This document shows positions 5,338-8,196 of a stretch of 8,196 bases of DNA, piece after piece (the stretch's first letter is position 1; every line of letters begins with the position of its first letter). A program made the position numbers and the translations under genes. The DNA lies in contig JAGRAL010000117.1 of NCBI GenBank assembly GCA_020434605.1, forward strand, positions 1 through 8,196, given 5' to 3'. Origin of the DNA: Bdellovibrionales bacterium (GTDB lineage: Bacteria > Bdellovibrionota > Bdellovibrionia > Bdellovibrionales > UBA840). The notes beneath the pieces were generated by a model. That model had not been told where the DNA came from. It was given only the letters and a program-made list of their open reading frames with translations, and made no database searches.

Positions 5338-7494
5338 TTATTCTGCAGCGTCTTTACTCTTAATATAATAATCTCGCATCCAAAGCCTGATCGTTTTAAA
5401 GATCTCGTCACTGACTCCAAGAAACGTAAAATAGCAAATATACTTACCTGGCACCTCAGTATCTTCTTCAGAGAAATAACAGCGAGCATAGATGGGTTCA
5501 TGGTTATCCATGCCCAAGAAAGATTTTAAGTAAAATTGTATAAACATATCTTGTCTTATTGGAGAGCCAAAACGCACAGCGATTCCAAACTCAGAGAGTG
5601 ACAACATATCTATCTCTGTAGCTAGCATTATGCTTTCATCTAGTTTTGTGTGATCTAAATTTTGAATTTGCACATCTAAGCTTTTCATTTCGGTTAAACC
5701 TAATTGATAGCTAGTTAAAAGTTTTTTACCTAGCAAAGCTTTGTCCGAAGGTTTTTGCATATAATCGCTAAATTCACGCCGTAAAAATCGAACTGGTGGC
5801 TCGTTAGCTTTTCCAAGAATGATTATCCTTGGCATATTTTTAATTTTTAATTCTTGTGTTTTATTAGTTAAGCCCTCAAGCCAAAGAGTTGGGTCAAGAA
5901 CATAGTTTTCATCAATAATGAGTAAATCAATTTTAGTTAAGTTAATCTTGCCAACGCCTAGATTTTTATAGTCATAATCTTTTTCTTCTTCTGTCTTATC
6001 CTCAACTGTAACTAAAAAAGATTCCTTTAACTTCTCAATATGTAGGACTAATAAGGATTTAGCATTATCACTATGATTAAAGATAAACTTGTCAGTATGT
6101 TTGCCACCCGTCTTCCACGCTACGCTAAGAAAATCTTTTAAGCTTTCTAAATGCCCTGGATCTACTGATTTTATAAGTAGGTCCTTCTTAGCTTCCCAAT
6201 CTTTTTGGTTGTGAGATAAAAATTGAATTTCGGTGACCGGAGTTTCAGATGAAGGATTTTTTTCAGGAGGAGCTTTAGGCTCAGGGGCAGGTTTTTTAGC
6301 TTCGCTTGTAACAGCATTTTCAACAATATCATCATCACTATCATCATCACTGGCCACTTTAGGATCGGGGGCCGGACTTGGGGTAGGTGGTGGACTAGGA
6401 GTTTCTACTTTTTCATTTTTCTTTTTAGCGGCTATCTCGTCTTCGAGTTTCTTAATTTCTATGGCGGCCGCCTCTTCGTCAACCTCCCAGCTGAGCTTGA
6501 TGAGCTCTAGTTCTTCGCTCAATTCAAAAGAGACTGTTAGGGCCTTAAACTTTGCAGGCTTCACTATCAGTTCACTTGTATCAGCTACTTTTTTTCCTTC
6601 TGTGGGAAAGCAGGAAGCCAAAAACCTAGCGTAGGATGGGAAGTGCAGAATATTAACATCTACGTTCTCTTCAAGAAAATGCTTTAAACTTTGTGTTTCA
6701 TTTGTATCAATATCTACAATTACGACTTGTGGTTTATCAGATAGCTTATCGTTAGGAACTACCAATGGCACCCGATCTTCTTTATGTTCAGCGTAATTTT
6801 TTCTTAGAGTGGTTCTTTTATCATGGTTTAATCCAAAGTAATCAAAACGGCATAGATACCCATCCCCGTCCTTCGTACTTTCAAGTGATCTACCTATAAT
6901 TTTTTGAACTTGGTTATGGCCAAATCGTTTAGAGTAAAATCTAACAAAAGCACCTGGATGTAGTGGTCCTGGATTTTTAATAGTAAGACAAAAATCATTA
7001 AAGTATGCCAAGGTAGATTTCTTCCCTACCTCTATTTTTTCTTTAATCGGTTGAAGCGCTAAATACGCAGCCTCAACTTTTTCTGGTGCAGTTATTGCGA
7101 TTTGCAATTTTTGAAGAAAGAGCTGCTTTTCAAGAGGCTTATAAACATAGTCATCCACTTTAAGGTTAAATACTGGAACCTTTACTCCTTCAAAAGAGGT
7201 TAAAAGCAGTCTAGTAGGAAACTCGTTTTGCAGGCCTTGTATTTCTAAACCGCGTTTTATTTTTTTAATGTCTTCTTCGATTTTTGCACAGGCCTCATAG
7301 TCAAAAATTAAAACATCTATTTTTGCTACAACTTTTTGTGCTTTAGCGATTGAATCAAATAAGTGTGTGGCCGCAACAAACGCTTCTAAAGACGCAAAGC
7401 TATGAACCTCTGCATCCATATCAGAATTTTTAATGAATGAGACCATCTCATTCATAGATTTACTGTCTCGGTCAACAATACACACCACAGCCAT
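5338..7494 (-). CDS. Two-module receiver/PilZ-like regulator with a split second receiver domain
   Basis: This is a 718-residue soluble protein with no recognised name. Residues 1-135 form a receiver domain: acidic pair Asp8/Asp10 (CIVDRD), phospho-acceptor Asp65 (VLIFDY), Thr99 and Lys119 (YVYKP). Residues 156-240 form a small beta-rich domain (FVRFYSKRFG, GYLCRFDYFGL) resembling PilZ but lacking its RxxxR motif. A second receiver-like start lies at 256-297 (VVIVDID, Asp261/Asp263), but its matching second half is at 518-600 (LLIIDE with Asp528, RIIIL, YMQKP with Lys581). A second PilZ-like domain follows at 622-712 (SLSEFGIAVRF, FIQFYLKSFLG, KYICYFTFLGV). Between the receiver halves is a region of about 210 residues: a charged helix (337-362), a Pro/Asp/Glu-rich linker (363-420) and a further unrecognised segment (421-510). 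No output domain for DNA binding or catalysis is visible. ATG 7494 has only a weak AGG upstream. A cyclic-di-GMP or scaffold role is inference. Confidence 0.8.
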   Translation of the reverse strand: MAVVCIVDRDSKSMNEMVSFIKNSDMDAEVHSFASLEAFVAATHLFDSIAKAQKVVAKIDVLIFDYEACAKIEEDIKKIKRGLEIQGLQNEFPTRLLLTSFEGVKVPVFNLKVDDYVYKPLEKQLFLQKLQIAITAPEKVEAAYLALQPIKEKIEVGKKSTLAYFNDFCLTIKNPGPLHPGAFVRFYSKRFGHNQVQKIIGRSLESTKDGDGYLCRFDYFGLNHDKRTTLRKNYAEHKEDRVPLVVPNDKLSDKPQVVIVDIDTNETQSLKHFLEENVDVNILHFPSYARFLASCFPTEGKKVADTSELIVKPAKFKALTVSFELSEELELIKLSWEVDEEAAAIEIKKLEDEIAAKKKNEKVETPSPPPTPSPAPDPKVASDDDSDDDIVENAVTSEAKKPAPEPKAPPEKNPSSETPVTEIQFLSHNQKDWEAKKDLLIKSVDPGHLESLKDFLSVAWKTGGKHTDKFIFNHSDNAKSLLVLHIEKLKESFLVTVEDKTEEEKDYDYKNLGVGKINLTKIDLLIIDENYVLDPTLWLEGLTNKTQELKIKNMPRIIILGKANEPPVRFLRREFSDYMQKPSDKALLGKKLLTSYQLGLTEMKSLDVQIQNLDHTKLDESIMLATEIDMLSLSEFGIAVRFGSPIRQDMFIQFYLKSFLGMDNHEPIYARCYFSEEDTEVPGKYICYFTFLGVSDEIFKTIRLWMRDYYIKSKDAAE
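6328..6351. repeat. Perfect tandem duplication of a 12-bp unit (2 copies)
   Basis: The unit ATCATCATCACT occurs twice back to back inside the regulator gene. Read on the minus strand it encodes SDDD-SDDD (residues 382-389) in the disordered linker. Because the unit is a multiple of three, gain or loss of a copy would keep the frame. Confidence 0.85.
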
Positions 7495-7680
7495 ATGCCT
7501 ATATTTTCTCAGGACTTGACCAAAATATCTACGAAAAGAGCAAGATTTTTACTAGGCCAAAGTACAAATTATTAGACCGTCTCAGTTTAAAGCGAATTCT
7601 ACAAAGAATACGTAATATCAGTTTGAATTTTTTTGAACTCTACACTTCTTTTAAGATTTGTGTCTCACTCTGATATAAAC
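7495..7680. other. Intergenic leader of the receiver/PilZ-like gene
   Basis: This AT-rich spacer lies between the terminator of the right-most gene and the regulator start. It should contain the regulator's promoter on the minus strand. A TAGAAT hexamer (about 7594-7599) could serve as a -10, but its -35 is poor, and a short inverted repeat ATTCT-acaa-AGAAT (7596-7609) overlaps it. No small ORF or RNA gene was recognised. Confidence 0.3.
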
Positions 7681-7711
7681 AAAAAAAAGAGCAAACTTGT
7701 GTTTGCTCTTT
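7681..7711 (-). terminator. Intrinsic terminator of the VWA-like gene
   Basis: On the minus strand a perfect 11-bp stem (AAAGAGCAAAC/GTTTGCTCTTT, 7701-7711 with 7686-7696) closes a 4-nt loop. It runs into a stretch of eight T residues (7688-7681). It begins 23 nt after the TAA of the gene ending at 7734. Stem and T-tract make this a textbook Rho-independent terminator. The complementary strand has only a short A/T context, so it is directional toward the minus gene. Confidence 0.92.
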
Positions 7712-7733
7712 CGTGTTACCATTTTGTTGGATT

Positions 7734-8195
7734 TTATATATTACATGTAAATCTGATTTCAACCTCAGTACCTTGACTTAAGCCTGGGGTGAACTCTACT
7801 CGGCCAGGGTACGCCTGAATATTTGTAAAACCTGGAGGTAGTGGATCAATTCCTAATCTAAATTCATAAGTTCCACTGCTATTTCTTAAGTTGATAGTAA
7901 TAGGTCTCTCTGAATCGTTAGTGATAATATCACATACTTTATTTAACGGTACATCACCTTGTGCTCTACCAGCAATATAGCTACCGATGCTGCTTAGCTC
8001 GTTACTATAATTACTAGAGCAGATATTTCCTACGATCCCTTTAAATTTAGTGTCATTAGAAAGGTCATTATACATTAAACCGTAAGTCGCATCTCCGAAG
8101 ATTTGACCGCCTGGTTGAACTTGTGTTCTTTGCGAGTTGTAACAAGATGTATCGTTTGGTCTTACTATCAACGAGTGAACAGAGATTGTTTTATC
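7734..8195 (-). CDS. C-terminal part of a VWA-like secreted or surface protein (N-terminus outside window)
   Basis: The frame stays open through the right edge: eight further residues (DKTISVHS) precede the first possible start, a TTG at 8171. The gene therefore almost certainly continues beyond the window. The 153 visible codons include a segment reading YGLMYNDLSNDTKFKG, then IVGNICSSNYSNELSSIGSYI. This resembles the end of von Willebrand factor A-type domains in predatory and myxobacterial surface proteins (a G-rich stretch, then IC-x-x-x-Y/W-S and a helix). After it comes a Ser/Thr/Asn/Pro-rich beta domain (NLRNSSGTYEFRLG, PGRVEFTPGL) ending FTCNI. Numbering from the TTG, four cysteines (10, 51, 80, 143) would allow disulfides, consistent with export. 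It ends 23 nt before a strong terminator. The VWA assignment rests on the C-terminal pattern only; the metal-site motif would lie outside the window. Confidence 0.6.
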   Translation of the reverse strand, partial: DKTISVHSLIVRPNDTSCYNSQRTQVQPGGQIFGDATYGLMYNDLSNDTKFKGIVGNICSSNYSNELSSIGSYIAGRAQGDVPLNKVCDIITNDSERPITINLRNSSGTYEFRLGIDPLPPGFTNIQAYPGRVEFTPGLSQGTEVEIRFTCNI

Positions 8196-8196
8196 G

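Noticed and set aside
5148..5501. 117-codon minus-strand open frame across the oxygenase/regulator junction
   Set aside because: It overlaps the conserved C-terminal iron-site region of the oxygenase and the end of the regulator in another frame, and its composition (Arg/Leu/Ser-rich) looks like an antisense shadow.
6233..6634. 133-codon plus-strand open frame rich in Ser and Gly
   Set aside because: It is the antisense of the low-complexity Pro/Asp/Glu linker of the regulator, which explains both its openness and its Ser/Gly bias.
5600..7494. Classical response regulator with DNA-binding output
   Set aside because: No helix-turn-helix, GGDEF, EAL or kinase motif is visible; the C-terminus is a second PilZ-like beta domain.

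Overview
The window is AT-rich and gene-dense, from a bacterium with an MsbA-type lipid flippase. It carries a bacterial deoxyhypusine-synthase-like enzyme, a PHD2-like 2-oxoglutarate oxygenase, a two-module receiver regulator and a likely secreted VWA-type surface protein. This mix, the low GC and the style of the proteins suggest a predatory Bdellovibrionota-type organism. That is an inference from gene content; no rRNA or other taxonomic marker is present.

Layout, left to right. Positions 1-1818 (minus) hold the first 606 residues of a ClpA-like double-AAA+ ATPase whose C-terminus lies beyond the left edge. It has an apparent N-terminal signal peptide and a diverged second ATPase ring. Positions 1819-1967 are a short intergenic region with two nearly touching perfect palindromes. 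Positions 1968-3683 (minus) encode an MsbA-like ABC exporter with a TTG start, and 3687-4652 (minus) the deoxyhypusine-synthase-like protein. These two genes are 3 nt apart and almost certainly co-transcribed. Positions 4653-4761 form a divergent promoter region. Positions 4762-5337 (plus) encode a prolyl-4-hydroxylase-type Fe(II)/2OG oxygenase. It meets the 718-residue receiver/PilZ-like regulator (5338-7494, minus) stop codon to stop codon with no base between. Positions 7495-7733 are intergenic and contain a strong intrinsic terminator serving the right-most gene. That gene (7734-8195, minus) is the C-terminal part of a VWA-like secreted protein that continues past the right edge.

No mobile element, CRISPR array, tRNA or rRNA was seen. 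The points most worth pursuing are: the ClpA-like protein, which pairs a putative export signal with a ClpP-docking-type IGF tripeptide and a degenerate second Walker A; the regulator, in which a second receiver domain appears split by an insertion of about 210 residues; and a DHS-like enzyme with altered active-site residues lying divergently next to a PHD2-like hydroxylase.
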